The notes under the pieces are model-generated. The model saw only the letters and a list, made by a program, of their open reading frames with translations, had not been told where the DNA came from and did not search any database. The position numbers and the translations under genes were made by a program. Below are positions 11,407-22,609 of a stretch of DNA of 64,000 bases, piece after piece (within the stretch, counting starts at the first letter, position 1; each line of letters begins with the position of its first letter). This DNA comes from Abelmoschus esculentus (Eukaryota > Streptophyta > Magnoliopsida > Malvales > Malvaceae): the NCBI GenBank assembly GCA_035048815.1, contig JAUCBN010000043.1:12837001-12901000 (forward strand). The letters are read 5' to 3'.

Positions 11407-13359
11407 ATGGACAAGGTGATAGAAGAAGTGGAGAAGACAAAGAAAGAGTGGGACGAAGCCTATTCAAAGACCCAACAACACATAAAAGAGATTCAGGAAT
11501 ATGGGAAATCAACAATGGAAGAAACTAAGAACAAAAGTTCATTGCCCAGATTGAACGGTTTGGCTCAAGATGGTTTAGCTTTGCTTAATTCATTGCAATT
11601 CAATCTCGATCTTCTCGCTCCACAACTTCTTACCGATGAAGAGGTCCAATCTGCTAAAGCTATGCTGGAAACATGGAAATCTCAATCCCAAAGGTTAATT
11701 TAAACCACGGATTTTAAATTTCGGTTCAAAGATGCGAAATTTTTTGTTATTTGATTCTGGGTTTTACGTTTTATTCATTGTTTTAATTGTTTGAATCTTC
11801 CGATTCCAATGCTCAAGGTTTTACGTTCTTTGTTAATTGGGTTTAGCTGTAATTTAGGTTCGTTGTTGGTGTTTTAATTGCATTTACTGATGAGATTTCA
11901 TTGTTATTACTGCGATTAGTTTGAGAATGAATCTGAGGAATGCGAATCTGCAAGCAAAGGATAATGTGAGGAAAACTGCTCAGAAAGAGGTATGGAATTT
12001 CGTTTGCTAGGATTGAAGTAAAATGTAGGTAATGTTAAAGTGATGGTAATAGCCATGGCATGTTGCTTTCGTTGTGGTTTTGTTCGGTTCACTTTGCTTT
12101 CGATATTTAATGTAATTGAACCAACGCGAATCATAGTTTAAATCCTTGATAATAGCTCTTTGATGTGTAAAATCTTTTGTTTCTGACAGTAACTGAAACT
12201 GGTTAGTGTTCCATGCAAAGTTTGATAGATATGTTGTTAATTACATCATGGGAAATTTTTTTTTTTGGGTGTTTTACAGTCATGGTTATATTTATGTATG
12301 TTTTGTAGAGAGAACTTCTTCTCGGTGGTGGAGAAGAATCCACGGTTCGTCGGCGCAATTTGCAGTATGTATTAGTTTTTTCTTTAGCCTTCATTGATAT
12401 AGTAATTAGCTTCGGATCCTCAAATTTTATGCAGTAATCTTCTGCTCTTTAATTTGCCTGTTTTTTATAATCGTTTTCAGGACGAAGGCTGGAATGACAT
12501 CTGCTGCAGAAAGCATCACAGAGAGTCTTCGCCGCACCCGCCATTTGATGGTTCAGGTTAGTAACATGCTTTTTTCACTTCTTTTTCTTCGTTTTGATTT
12601 ATCTTTAATGGACTTGTAATATGGTTCCTTATGGTTTTCTCAATATGGTTTTGTTGCCTTACGTGTACGTGTATATAGGAGGTCGAAAGAAGCACAAGCA
12701 CACTCATGACTTTTGGTATGTCTTGATATTCCTATTCCGAAATTTTTATTTACCGAAAACATGGTGAAAATAGTGTGGTTTTAAAAGATTTGGTACTTGC
12801 GAATGAAGTCATGTTTGTCTTTGGTTTTAGAAAATCTGTTTCGGATATTGGGACATAGAGTGGAGTTTTGTACATTCGATTTGTTGACTTATATCATGTG
12901 TTGCACATGTAGAGGAATCAACGGGAGTATTAAAGAAGGCTGAAAGTGAATACAAGGGTCACAAATCATTGTTGTCACGAACTCGGAATTTACTGTCCAC
13001 GATGCAACGCCACGATGTTATTGACAGGTAATAATAAGAGGTTAGGTTTTCCTTTACATTCTAGAAATGTCGACCTATCCGAGGATGTCACAGCTTATGC
13101 TATGTTCTGTCTGGACAGGGTGATACTCGTAGTGGGACTTGTCTTGTTCTCTTGTGCTGTACTTTATGTTGTTTCAAAGCGTATCGGCATCCTTAGGTTA
13201 CAGAGGACAATTACTGCAGCCATAAGAGCCGGAATGGCCGGAAAACCAGAGCTGGCTCGCAAAGCTGTAGAAGAAGGTATTAACCAAGGTCGATACGACG
13301 GTAATGTAGCTCTTGATAAGGGACTCCCGTTACAGCAACCTATGCATGATGAACTTTGA
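11407..13359 (+). CDS. SEC20: SEC20, ER-Golgi vesicle SNARE-type protein
   Basis: Spliced gene, join(11407..11693, 11920..11989, 12309..12364, 12481..12556, 12679..12715, 12913..13027, 13119..13359), 293 codons plus stop. All introns are GT-AG and the phases agree. SEC20 is part of the ER-resident tether/SNARE complex that receives retrograde COPI vesicles. The protein has a hydrophilic coiled N-terminus (EEVEKTKKEWDEAY), the conserved Sec20 stretch (KAESEYKGHKSLLSRTR, then NLLSTMQRHDVIDR), one membrane segment (about residues 215-232, VILVVGLVLFSCAVLYVV), and a lumenal tail ending exactly in HDEL. The HDEL is the ER retrieval signal also known from yeast Sec20. The start is the first Met of the open exon. 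All exons are open, so the gene is probably functional. The gene model is by eye, without transcript support. Confidence 0.92.
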
Positions 13360-13954
13360 AAGGGTGTAGCTTTTATTACAGAAACTTGTTCTTTGTGGTC
13401 ATAATTTGTGTAGGGTTGGTTGGTTCATTTTCGTTCTAGCCATTAATATTTTCACAATCCCAGCACTGTAATTGAACCTCCTAAAGGATTTTTTTCTCTC
13501 GTTTTCTCATCTATGATTATGCTTGGTTAGGGGAAAAAGAGTAATATTTTGCTTTGTTGTTCCGAGTCCGACTCGTATTTTCCGTATATTATCCGTGTTT
13601 AACGCATATTTAAATGGTGAGTTTTTGGGCATGTACAATAAGAGCGATCGCACAAGTCCCCTAGAAAAAGAGGGGTCTCAAAATTTTGATAAACTACAAT
13701 CATTAGATGATGTTAATCTCGAAATTCATTGTAAAAGTTTTGAAAATAATTTTAAGAAAGATGAGTTATAATTGTTTATTAAATGTGACAGTTGGTTATA
13801 GAATCTTATTTATTATTTTTATTATTATTGCTTCTGTAGAATTAGTGAGGTTCTGGACAGACATAATAGTAATGACCGCACAGGACAATTGTTTCTAAAG
13901 GGTCATATTTAAAACTAATGAGAATAATGGATAATTAGTTTTAAGAGTCACAAT
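13360..13954. other. SEC20 3' flank
   Basis: Follows the SEC20 stop and probably contains its 3' untranslated region. The small open frames at 13523-13898 show no recognisable domain and are AT-rich, so they are not called. Confidence 0.5.
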
Positions 13955-13963
13955 TTAATAAAT

Positions 13964-15574
13964 GAGTTAATTACTGTGGAGGTTACGTTTGTTTGCCCCC
14001 AGCACAAATTTAGTCACTGACTTTGAAAATCAACCAGTATGGTCACATACGTTTTCGGGCTGTAAACTTATAGTCACTCCGACGTTAAAATCCGTAAAGG
14101 ATTAACGGAAATATGAGTTGGCACAATAAAAAAAGGGTAAATTATCTAAATAGTCACTAAATAATTATCTTATTTTTATTTTATCTTTAATTTAACCATT
14201 AAAATTTAAATTTTTATAATTTCACCATCTTCTTAAAAAACACTTATTTCTCTTTGTCAACACTAACATACCAGATTTAAATAGAAATAATAATAATGGA
14301 GAACCTAAAACCCCCAAAAACTTGGGATCGAAAAACTCAAACTATTTAGGTAATTTACCCTAAAAAAAGGCATTTTGTTTCGTTTTGTGTGGGAACCTAC
14401 ATTTAAATGACAATCCATGATGGAATGGAGACTGATGATGGTCTTTGAAGTCTAACATCTGCAGATTCATTAGCCTTTTTTCTTGAAGCTCAATGGCTTG
14501 TTGTAATTCGGACTGTTCCTCCAATTTCCTTTGCAACAACATCTTAGGAGTATTGTAAAACATTCTTGTTCCTAAAGAAGTTCGAATCGAAACAAAAAAA
14601 GGCTCACAAATAAGTACTGTAATTCAACATAAATCCAAGCCTAGTCAATATTTTTACTCACCAAGTTGGAGATCAAATGGCTCCCGGGAATCTACCGGGG
14701 TCGGACTTGAGCATGCCGAATGCTCTCCTCTCTCCAACTGTTGCTTCCTAATCAATAAAGAAAAAATCATATCAATGCAGATTGCAGACAGTATGCAAAC
14801 ATTGAAAGATTTAACAACGGAACCAGAAAATAGAGTCTTTACTTCTCTTGGACTTTGCCATTCTCCTTGTACGGCTTAACCAGAACCCGAGAATCACAAA
14901 CGAAATGCGAGTTCCGTTTAGTTAAAATGAGCTTCACCGTCTCAGGATACACAAATGTAACAAACCCAAACATCCTCTTTTGCAGGTAATGTATCCTAAC
15001 ATCTTGTACAGGTCTATAAATGCTATGAAACATACACACACAAACAACCTTACAGTTCAACAGTGGAAGCTCAAACCAGAAACAACAATGTCCGACACAA
15101 GTAAAAATCTTGTAACATTACCTGAAGTAATTTGAAACATCTTCTTCTTTGAAAGTGCTGTCGGTTGGAAATGTCAAATAAATCTATCTGTCCAACGACA
15201 ATGTCATAGTGATTTACCTTTTTCTGGGGTTTTAGGTTCTCCATTATTACTATTTTCATTTAAATTTGGTATGTTAGTGTTGACAAAGAGAAATACGTGT
15301 TTTTTAAGGAGATGATGAAATTATAAAAAATTAAATTTTAATAGTTAAATTAAAGATAAAATAAAAATAAAATAATTATTTAATGACTATTTAGGTAATT
15401 TACTTTTTTTATTGTGACAACTCATCTTTCCATTAATCCCTCACGGCTTTTAATGTCGGAGTGACCATAAGTTTACAGCCCGAAAACGTATGTGACCATA
15501 CTGGTTGATTTTCAAAATCAGTGACTAAATTTGCACTGGAGACAAACAAACGTGACCTCTGCAGTAATTAACCC
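13964..15574. mobile_element. Pack-MULE with captured CCCH/RRM gene exons
   Basis: Mutator-like element, 1611 bp. The left arm (13964 to about 14314) and right arm (about 15226-15574) are long inverted repeats, nearly identical by eye over about 350 bp. Both begin (g/a)gttaattactg from the outside. The flanks are a perfect 9-bp duplication, TTAATAAAT, at 13955-13963 and 15575-15583, the size expected for Mutator. There is no transposase inside. The interior (14360-15013) carries exons of a host zinc-finger/RRM gene on the minus strand. This is the definition of a Pack-MULE. Confidence 0.9.
14360..15013 (-). pseudogene. Captured CCCH zinc-finger/RRM gene fragment (C3H18-like)
   Basis: Three exons read in frame on the minus strand: complement(14843..15013), complement(14662..14747) and complement(14360..14571). 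The introns keep GT and AG borders and matching phases. The first exon encodes the middle and end of an RRM (GPVQDVRIHYLQKRMFGFVT, later VLVKPYKENG). The second gives KQQLERGEHSACSSPTPVD, later DSREPFDLQL. The third gives TRMFYNTPKMLLQRKLEEQS followed by a coiled stretch. This order matches plant CCCH-type zinc-finger proteins with a C-terminal RRM (Arabidopsis C3H18/22/46 type). The CCCH finger and the N-terminus are absent. Every captured exon is open. It probably has no normal function but could be transcribed, possibly antisense to the parent gene. Confidence 0.82.
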
Positions 15575-15583
15575 TTAATAAAT

Positions 15584-17340
15584 TATACAAAACCCTAAAT
15601 ATTTGAACCGCCTCACTCTCCAAACTCAACTCAATCAAATAATCTACTGTGTCACCGACGGAATTAATCCAAGCGGTAAAACCTTAATCACCATGAAATG
15701 AAAATCTAAGTACTTGTTGGACAATGTATAATTCTAGATTAATATACGTATTCAATACGATAAGCATAGGCAAAGGAACTAGAAAGGGGTACGAAAAATC
15801 ACCCCAAGTATTGCTGCAGAGAGACTACATTTTTCAAACAAACAAATTCTTTTTCATACTCCAATATTAAAATATATTAAAATTTAAATCTTAAATCGTA
15901 TACATAAAAAATACATCATACATTCAATTTTTTAAATTCTATGTTAGAAGCTCTAATTAATTAAAGATATTTTCTTTAAATCAGAAGAATTTCTTAATTC
16001 TATCCTTAAGATGTATTTTTTTAAAAGAAAAAAAATCTTAATTTTATTTCTTTCAAGGATGTTTTTAAAAAGCAAAAGATTTTTTTTTAATTCTATCTTT
16101 TCTCCTATATATTTTAAGCTAAATTATATATATTTTTTAAAATATTTTTTCTTAAAACAATTTGTCATAACCTATTTCCTCTAAATCCAAATTAAAAATG
16201 GTACAATCCAATACAACCCACTAAACCCAAATCCATTATCCAACATCCATTTAACCCAATCAAAATAACCCTAAACAGCTCCCATCTTTGCCAACCGCGC
16301 CCTCTTATTGGACCATCTAGCCGGTCACCGCCTAAACGTTGCTTCACCGTTCCATCGTCCTTGTCATTCAAATGTGCAAAAATAAGGAGAGTAGGTCTGG
16401 ATTCGAACCTGGATTCGAACTCACCACGTCGAGAACTATCAGAAAGGTGATTTCTTTTTAAATGAGGTTTTTTGAGAGAATTTGAGAGATGACCGATCAC
16501 CAGTGGGGCTTGAGAGAATTTGAGAAAATCCCTTTGTTTACTGAAACAAAAGAGATTTTTTTTTGTTATAAATGGGTATTTAAGGGGTTCAAAACGACGT
16601 CATTTTGGCCCCAGTTTCTATAGCCATTAAACAACGTTGTTTTACACCCGGAGCTCCAGAACAGATTCGGTTCCAGACCCGACCTGCGCCTTAACTGGGA
16701 AAAAAGGAAAAATTACGCTCGCGACCCTTCAGCTTCCTGTATCATTGCAATTTATCCTTTCAATTTTGAGTGCTTTACATTTCATTCATTATTTTCATTT
16801 TAATTGCCCTTTACATTTCAGTTTTCTTGATTAACTATTGATAAGTGTTGTCTGAGTTTTTTCAATAAGTTAATAATTTAACTACATTGTTCTCGAAAGA
16901 TTCATAAAAATATAGGGATTGAGAATGATCTTGATTCAAAAAAAGATATTTTGCTAAGAAATACTCTGAAAAGAAAAGAGATATTATACGAACAGAGTAA
17001 GGATAATATATTCTTGAGACATGTTCATGCCCGAAGAAAGGAAGGCTCATTAAAGAAAAGCAAGTTTCCAACAAATAGTTACGCCAATTCTCTGAGCTGA
17101 TATTTATTAAAGTCACCCTCATATGATATTTTGCATTTCATGTTAGGACCATACATGCATTTATCAGACTTATTTAGGCTATAATCATTAAACTCATGCT
17201 AATCATAGCCTTCTAAAATCCTTTTGTAAAAGTGTTACAGATTTTGCTCCTCCAACAAGCGATGGAACAGACGAACAATAACAATTTTATCATCACAATA
17301 ACCATGATTACAAAATAATAAATTCAGAAAATAACTTCAT
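15584..17340. other. Intergenic, nothing recognised
   Basis: No supported gene. The 102-codon minus frame at 16192-16500 is open but lacks any recognisable domain. Positions 16570-16700 contain an aaacgacgtcattttgg word often seen in dispersed plant repeats. Positions 16640-17340 may be the left part of the repeat-bearing element that continues as minisatellite from 17344. Confidence 0.45.
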
Positions 17341-17369
17341 TCTTTTAAAGTCATGACAAGGTTGATGAC

Positions 17370-18150
17370 ACAGAAAGCTCTAGTATTTAGATCACGACAC
17401 TTTGACAGAGTAATACAGATCACATCTTCTCCAGATCGGTTTACTTTGGCACAATATTGCAAATCAAGTATCCAGATGACGAAACTTCGACAAAGTAATA
17501 TGAATCACACCTTCTCCAGATCGGTTCACTTCGGCAGAATAATGCAAATCAAGTAGCCATATCACGACACTTTGACAGAGTAATACGGATCACACATTCT
17601 CCAGATCGGTTCACTTCGGTAGAGTAGTGCAAATCAAGTATTCAGATCAAGACACTTCGGTAGAGTAATGCAAATCAAGTCTCTAGATCATGATACTTCG
17701 TTAGCATAGTGTAGATCAATTTTCACGAGATCTTGCCACCTCGTTAGTGTAGTGCATATCAATTTTCACGAGATCTTTCTATTTCATTAGTGTACAATTT
17801 TTACGAGATCTTGCCACTTCGTCAATGTAATGCAGATCAATTTTCACGAAATCTTACCACTTCGTCAGTGTAGTGCTGATCAATTTTCATGAGATCTTGC
17901 CATCTCGTCAGTGTAGTGTGGATCAATTTTCACGAGATCTTACCACTTCGTCAGTATGGTGCGGGTCAATTTTTTCGAGATCTTGCCACTTCATCAATGT
18001 AGTGCAAATCAACACTCTTTCGATCATGCCACTTCATCAATGTAGTGCAAATCAACACTCTTTCGATCATGCCACATCATCAGAGTTGTGCGGACCAAAC
18101 GCTCTTGATCATGTCACTTCGTTAGAATTGTGCTGATCAAAATTATTTTT
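17370..18150 (+). repeat. Degenerate minisatellite, roughly 43-60-bp units
   Basis: About fifteen imperfect units. The first part repeats a block of ttctccagatcggttcactt plus gcaaatcaag. From about 17727 the unit becomes gatcaattttcacgagatct, followed by tgccacttcgtcagtgtagt. Unit boundaries drift along the array, so it is an old, slowly changing tandem repeat. The open frame at 17873-18136 is the translated repeat, not a gene. Confidence 0.8.
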
Positions 18151-18217
18151 TCTGTAAATTATGTCGCATTACTAGTTTTGCGTATTAAGTTTTCTTTATA
18201 AAATGTCTTAGTAAATA

Positions 18218-20491
18218 TAGTAAAATATCTATAAATTAATATCCTTGGGATCATGAAATTTTATTAATTTAGAGAGATATTAATATATCGATAAATTAAT
18301 AATTTATTAATTAAAAAATTTCTCAATTCAACAAATATAACTTTGATAAAGATATTGTGTGCAAATAAATTGTAAATTGTACATAATATTCCAATTAATT
18401 AAAAATAAGTTGATTCATGTATATGTTATTAAATATATTCATGTATCAATTTATTTATATGTAATTAGACTAATGCATGTACTTAATAATTCATTGTTTC
18501 AATTTAATATTGTATTCATGAATTTACGAATTCATTGAAACTAATTTAATATTTTCATGTATCTATTAAGTTCATTGTAATTAATCAAATAATAAGTTAA
18601 AAAACTATGTACTGATTTAATGTAACTAATTAAATATTTCATGCATGATAAGTGAACAAAATTACTATATAATTCTCAATTATGTAAAGAAAAATTATAA
18701 GATCATAAAACCAACCATGGTCTCTCATCTAAAAAGTATCAAAAAATAATCCATGACCGATTAAATGCGTAAAGCACTATGTGAGTAAAAGAGAGACCAC
18801 CCTACATGCACTCAAAAAAAATTACAAGAGTGGGTTGAGGAAAAATATCGTTTGAAAGTTAGTCAAGGTACAATATCAAATACTCTTAAAAGATCATCAG
18901 AGTACCTTGCAGCTAACTTTGAAAAACAAGGATATGTCAAGCGACACAAACCAGCAAAATATCCAAACATGGAGAAGGTTGTTTATGAATGGTTTCTTCA
19001 ATACCAAGATCGAGTAAACATGACAGGAAAGATGATTCTAGAGAAAGCAAAGGAGACAATGAAGCTTTTGTATCCTCAACATACGTCCGAGCACCAATTT
19101 TCTCAAGGTTAACTTGAAAAATTCAAGATAAGACATGGTATTAAATCATTTCGTCGTTTTGGAGAAAGTGGTTCGGTGGACATACAAGACAAGGAAATGA
19201 ATTTGAAGTCCATAAGGAAAAAAGTAAATCAATTTTCTAAGAATAATGTTTTTAATTTGGATGAAACAAGTTTATTTTACATGTTACAAGTTGATCATTC
19301 TCTAACAATCAAGCAACTTGAAGGGAAGAAAACAAGATAAAGAAAGACTTACAATTGTTATTTGTTATTACGAGGACGGTTTAGAGAAAATTCTTTTATG
19401 GATTATCGGAAATATGCAAAGTCGCGTTGCTTCAAGAATATTAACATGAGTAACATTGATTGTCAATATCGTGCCAACAAAAGGGTATGGATGACTAGTG
19501 TGCTTTTTGATGAATATGTTTGTTGGCTTGATCGTAAAATGAATGGCATGACAGGCGAATTTTGTTGATGGTAGACGATTTCCCAACCCATCCAAAAAAT
19601 ATTGAAGGGCTACAAAATGTTGAGCTTTTTTTTTTCACCCAACATGACATCAAAAATCCAACCATGTAATGCTGGAATAATTAGAGCTTTTAAGATGCAC
19701 TATCGAAGGAGGTTCTATAGAAAGATATTGGAAGGTCATGAGTTAGGGAAATCAAATCTAGAGAAGACTAATGTTTTAGATGCCATCAATTTTGTCGTCT
19801 CTGCTTGGACAACCAAAATTTCCTAATTGAGAATAGCAAATTATTTTTGACACTGCAAAATTCTCTCAAATGATGAAGCAGCCTCAATGGACTTAAGTGA
19901 GACAAATTTTGAATAAGGTTTACATGAACTTGAGAATATGATCAACGATATTGGCTATCGCAATAAAATGGACGTCGATAACTTGTTGGATTATCTAGGA
20001 GAAATTGAAGAATGTTTACAAGTTCAAAGTTTAGAGGAAATTGTAGCTAATATTGTTGAAAGTTCTACTAATGATGAAGTTGAAGATGATTCAACACCAC
20101 TTGAACTAGTCACGCGAAAAGAAGCATTGAATGCAGTAACAACTCTTCACAACTTTTTATTGCAATTGGAGACCTTAACGCTGGAACTTGTGGGTGCAAT
20201 TAGAAAAGTTAGAGATGAAATTGAATTAGATTTGAATTTTAAAAAGAAACAGATTACAATATATTCATATTTTAGCAAGTTACCAAAGTAATAATTGTAA
20301 TATTTATGAATTATTAATTTATAGTTTTGATAAGACCTTCATATTTATAAAGGGAACTCCAAAAAAAATATTATATTATTATCTAATCAAATTTGATGAT
20401 TTTTTACATTAACCTAAGTCGGGACCGGAGAAATTTATTATTTAATAGAGTTTATTAATTTAAGGAGTATTAATTTATAGAATTTTTACTG
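18218..20491 (+). mobile_element. pogo/Tigger-type DNA transposon, 2274 bp
   Basis: The left end (tagtaaaatatctataaatt from 18218) and the reversed right end (cagtaaaaattctataaatt ending at 20491) form a terminal inverted repeat. TA dinucleotides at 18216-18217 and 20492-20493 are the expected target duplication. The inside encodes a broken CENP-B/pogo-type transposase on the plus strand. It lies between two minisatellite tracts, so it inserted into a repeat-bearing element. Confidence 0.8.
18809..20291 (+). pseudogene. pogo/Tigger-type DDE transposase, broken
   Basis: The translation contains a helix-turn-helix region (LQEWVEEKYRLKVSQGTISN), a CENP-B-like DNA-binding part (YPNMEKVVYEWFLQYQDRVN), and DDE pieces: first aspartate in FNLDETSLFY (codon about 19260), second in MVDDFPTHPK (about 19569-19575), then MTSKIQPCNAGIIRAF. 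In the third position the family pattern PCDAG reads PCNAG (codon 19668-19670), removing the third acidic residue. Several stops and frameshifts split the frame (19112, 19340, 19567). The C-terminal tail at 19938-20291 stays open. This copy cannot make active transposase. Confidence 0.85.
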
Positions 20492-20493
20492 TA

Positions 20494-20769
20494 CATCGTT
20501 TCAAAAAAGAAAAGAAAAAGTTGACCAAGCTAAAAATACAGGTAAAGCTGAAGCTAATGCCGACATGCGCCATCAGAGGATACATATACTGAAGGTAGCA
20601 AGATGAAAGAAATTGACTAAGCGACATGTTCCTGTATAAATATGGTAAAACTAAAATTGATGTCAATTTACCCCATCGGAGGATACAAATGTTGAAGGTA
20701 GCAAGATGGAGGAAGTGGACTAAGCTTGATATGTTCCCGTATAAACAAGAAAAAGGGGAGAAAAAACAA
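20494..20769. other. Repeat-bearing sequence right of the pogo element
   Basis: Two imperfect copies of a block with catcagaggatacat/catcggaggatacaa, ttgaaggtagcaagatg and gacatgttcc/gatatgttcc lie at about 20570-20640 and 20670-20740. They are a short tandem repeat that leads into the longer array. No gene is supported. Confidence 0.5.
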
Positions 20770-21430
20770 AGTAAGGAACAATTCAAATGTTCATTGAAAA
20801 CCATTTTCGCGAATGGTCAAGGAATTAAATCCTTGGTACCAACTGATTGTACCCAAAGTAATGGTACAACTAGCCCAGAGCAAATGACTACATGTAAAGA
20901 CAAGTCAAATCAGTTAATCCTTATGCATTTGAAAAAAATGCATAGGTAAGGACAATTCAAATATCCATTGAAATCTATTATCTTAAATGGTCAAGGAAAT
21001 AAATCCTTAAATGAAATCTAATCTCATAATTGGTATAATTTGACTGTACCTATAGAAATGATATAACTAGTCCGAAGCAAACGACTTTCGGTAAAGGCAA
21101 GTCAAATTCGTTAATCCCTGTGCATTTGGAAAAAAATGTATTGATAAGGATCATTCAAATGTCCATTAAAATTCTTTCTCGCGAATGGTCAAGGTATTAT
21201 ATCTTTTAATCCCTGTGCATTTGAAAAAAAAATGTATTGATAAGGATCATTCAAATGTCCATTAAAATTCGTTCTCGTGAATGGTCAAGGGATTAAATCT
21301 TTTAAGGAAATTCAATATCATTATTGGTATCAACTGATTGTACCTAGAGAAATGATACAACTAGTCCGGAGCAAACGACTACCGGTAAAGACAAGTCAAA
21401 TTCGTTAATCCCTGTGCATTTGAGAAAAAT
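20770..21430 (+). repeat. Tandem repeat, about 190-bp unit, 3.5 copies
   Basis: Copies start near 20768, 20949, 21146 and 21241. Each begins with aagga(c/t)(a/c)attcaaat and includes gaatggtcaagg, actgattgtacc, gagcaaacgacta, aaatgcgttaatccc-like words and tgtgcatttgaaaaaaatg. The third copy is shortened by an internal deletion of roughly 100 bp. The open frame at 20626-20949 is translated repeat. Confidence 0.8.
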
Positions 21431-21434
21431 GCAA

Positions 21435-21900
21435 CTGAACCAAAGATCATTTTTTCTTCGTCAGTGTTACAGCAGAATCAAATGTCAGAATTCATCTCCT
21501 CGCCAATGTTGTAGTCGAATCCAATACTAAAACCCTCTTAGATTTGCGGATCTTGCTCTCCGTAAGTGTTACAGCTGGGTTAGACACTAGATCCTTCGTC
21601 ATTCGATTATGTCTCATCATCAATGCTACAAATGAATCAAGATATGCAAATGTTGTCTCTCCATCAGTTCTGCAGTTAAATCAGACATCAGCGTTGTAGA
21701 TGGATCAAATATCAAAAACTATTTTCTCGTCTGTGTTGCAGTTGGATTAAACATCAAAACCTTCATCATTCGATCTTGTCTCTCCATCAGTTTTGCAGTT
21801 GGATCAAATGCTATATATATACTCTACCTCGTCGTTAATATTGCAGATAGATCAAGATTAATGAACCTTGCCTCTTCATCATGTTGCAGCTAGGTCGAGT
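21435..21900 (+). repeat. Degenerate minisatellite, roughly 55-65-bp units
   Basis: Imperfect units repeat cgtcagtgttgcag, ttggatcaaa and catcaaaaccttc, followed by attcgatcttgtctctccat. The style resembles the array at 17370-18150 (a gatc-centred unit with cgtcagtgt). Both arrays probably belonged to one larger element before the pogo insertion. Confidence 0.65.
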
Positions 21901-22059
21901 TTTCCTTAGAGATAGTATTCAAGTAAAAATTCAAGTCTTAGCTCAAATTCAAGTTTATTGAAGCTTCTTAGTTTGCTAAAAATTTTGTATCCTTGAGTGA
22001 GTGTTGCCAGGATTTTGGGTATAAACGTTCACTTAGTTATGTTACGATTTAATAACCAC

Positions 22060-22601
22060 TAGAGTTGTTTATTAAATGAACGAACATGAACAAGATTTTT
22101 TGTTCATTTAATTAAATGAACAAATATGGAGAAAAAACTTGTTCGTTAATTTATGTTCTTGAACGTTCGGTAATTCGATCATTTATGTTTATTTAAATTT
22201 ATTCACTTATGTCTATAAGTGTTTATTGTTTGGTTAAACTGAACTAATCGACTGAACTAAAACAAAATTGATTAATCTATTAGATAATTTTAGGTTTTGG
22301 CTAATGATTAAGAGTTTTTTTTTCAAATTTCAAATATTAATTAATTTGTTTTAAAATCGGTTAATTAACAAATATGTTCTTTTGTGTTCGATTATGTTTG
22401 TTTGTGTTCGTTTATGTTCATTTGTGTTTGTTTATCATGTTAACGAAAGATCATGAACAAGCTACATTCTTTAATGAATGAACACGAACAAGAAATTTTG
22501 TGTTTGTTTATGTTCGTGTTCGTTCATTTGTTATGTTAAAGTTAAACGAACTAACATGAACACACCCTCGTTCTTGTTTTTTCTGTTCATTTACAACCCT
22601 A
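22060..22601. mobile_element. hAT-type MITE, 542 bp, rich in gttcgttcat
   Basis: The left end tagagttgtttattaaatga and the reversed right end tagggttgtaaatgaac form an inverted repeat. The flanks ataaccac (22052-22059) and ataatcgc (22602-22609) match at 6 of 8 bases; both differences are transitions, as expected for a decayed hAT target duplication. The inside is dense in gttcgttcat/atgaacgaac words on both strands. There is no coding capacity. Confidence 0.65.
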
Positions 22602-22609
22602 ATAATCGC

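Noticed and set aside
13523..13898. Small open frames after SEC20
   Set aside because: AT-rich, no domain, overlapping each other; probably 3' flank.
16192..16500. 102-codon open frame on the minus strand
   Set aside because: No domain, no clear splice or promoter context, and the sequence resembles dispersed intergenic DNA.
17370..18150. Repeat-spacer look suggestive of a CRISPR-like array
   Set aside because: Units are adjacent, imperfect and without unique spacers of constant length; the sequence is plant nuclear DNA. It is a minisatellite.
20626..20949. 107-codon open frame
   Set aside because: Lies in tandem repeats; the other copies of the repeat do not keep the frame.
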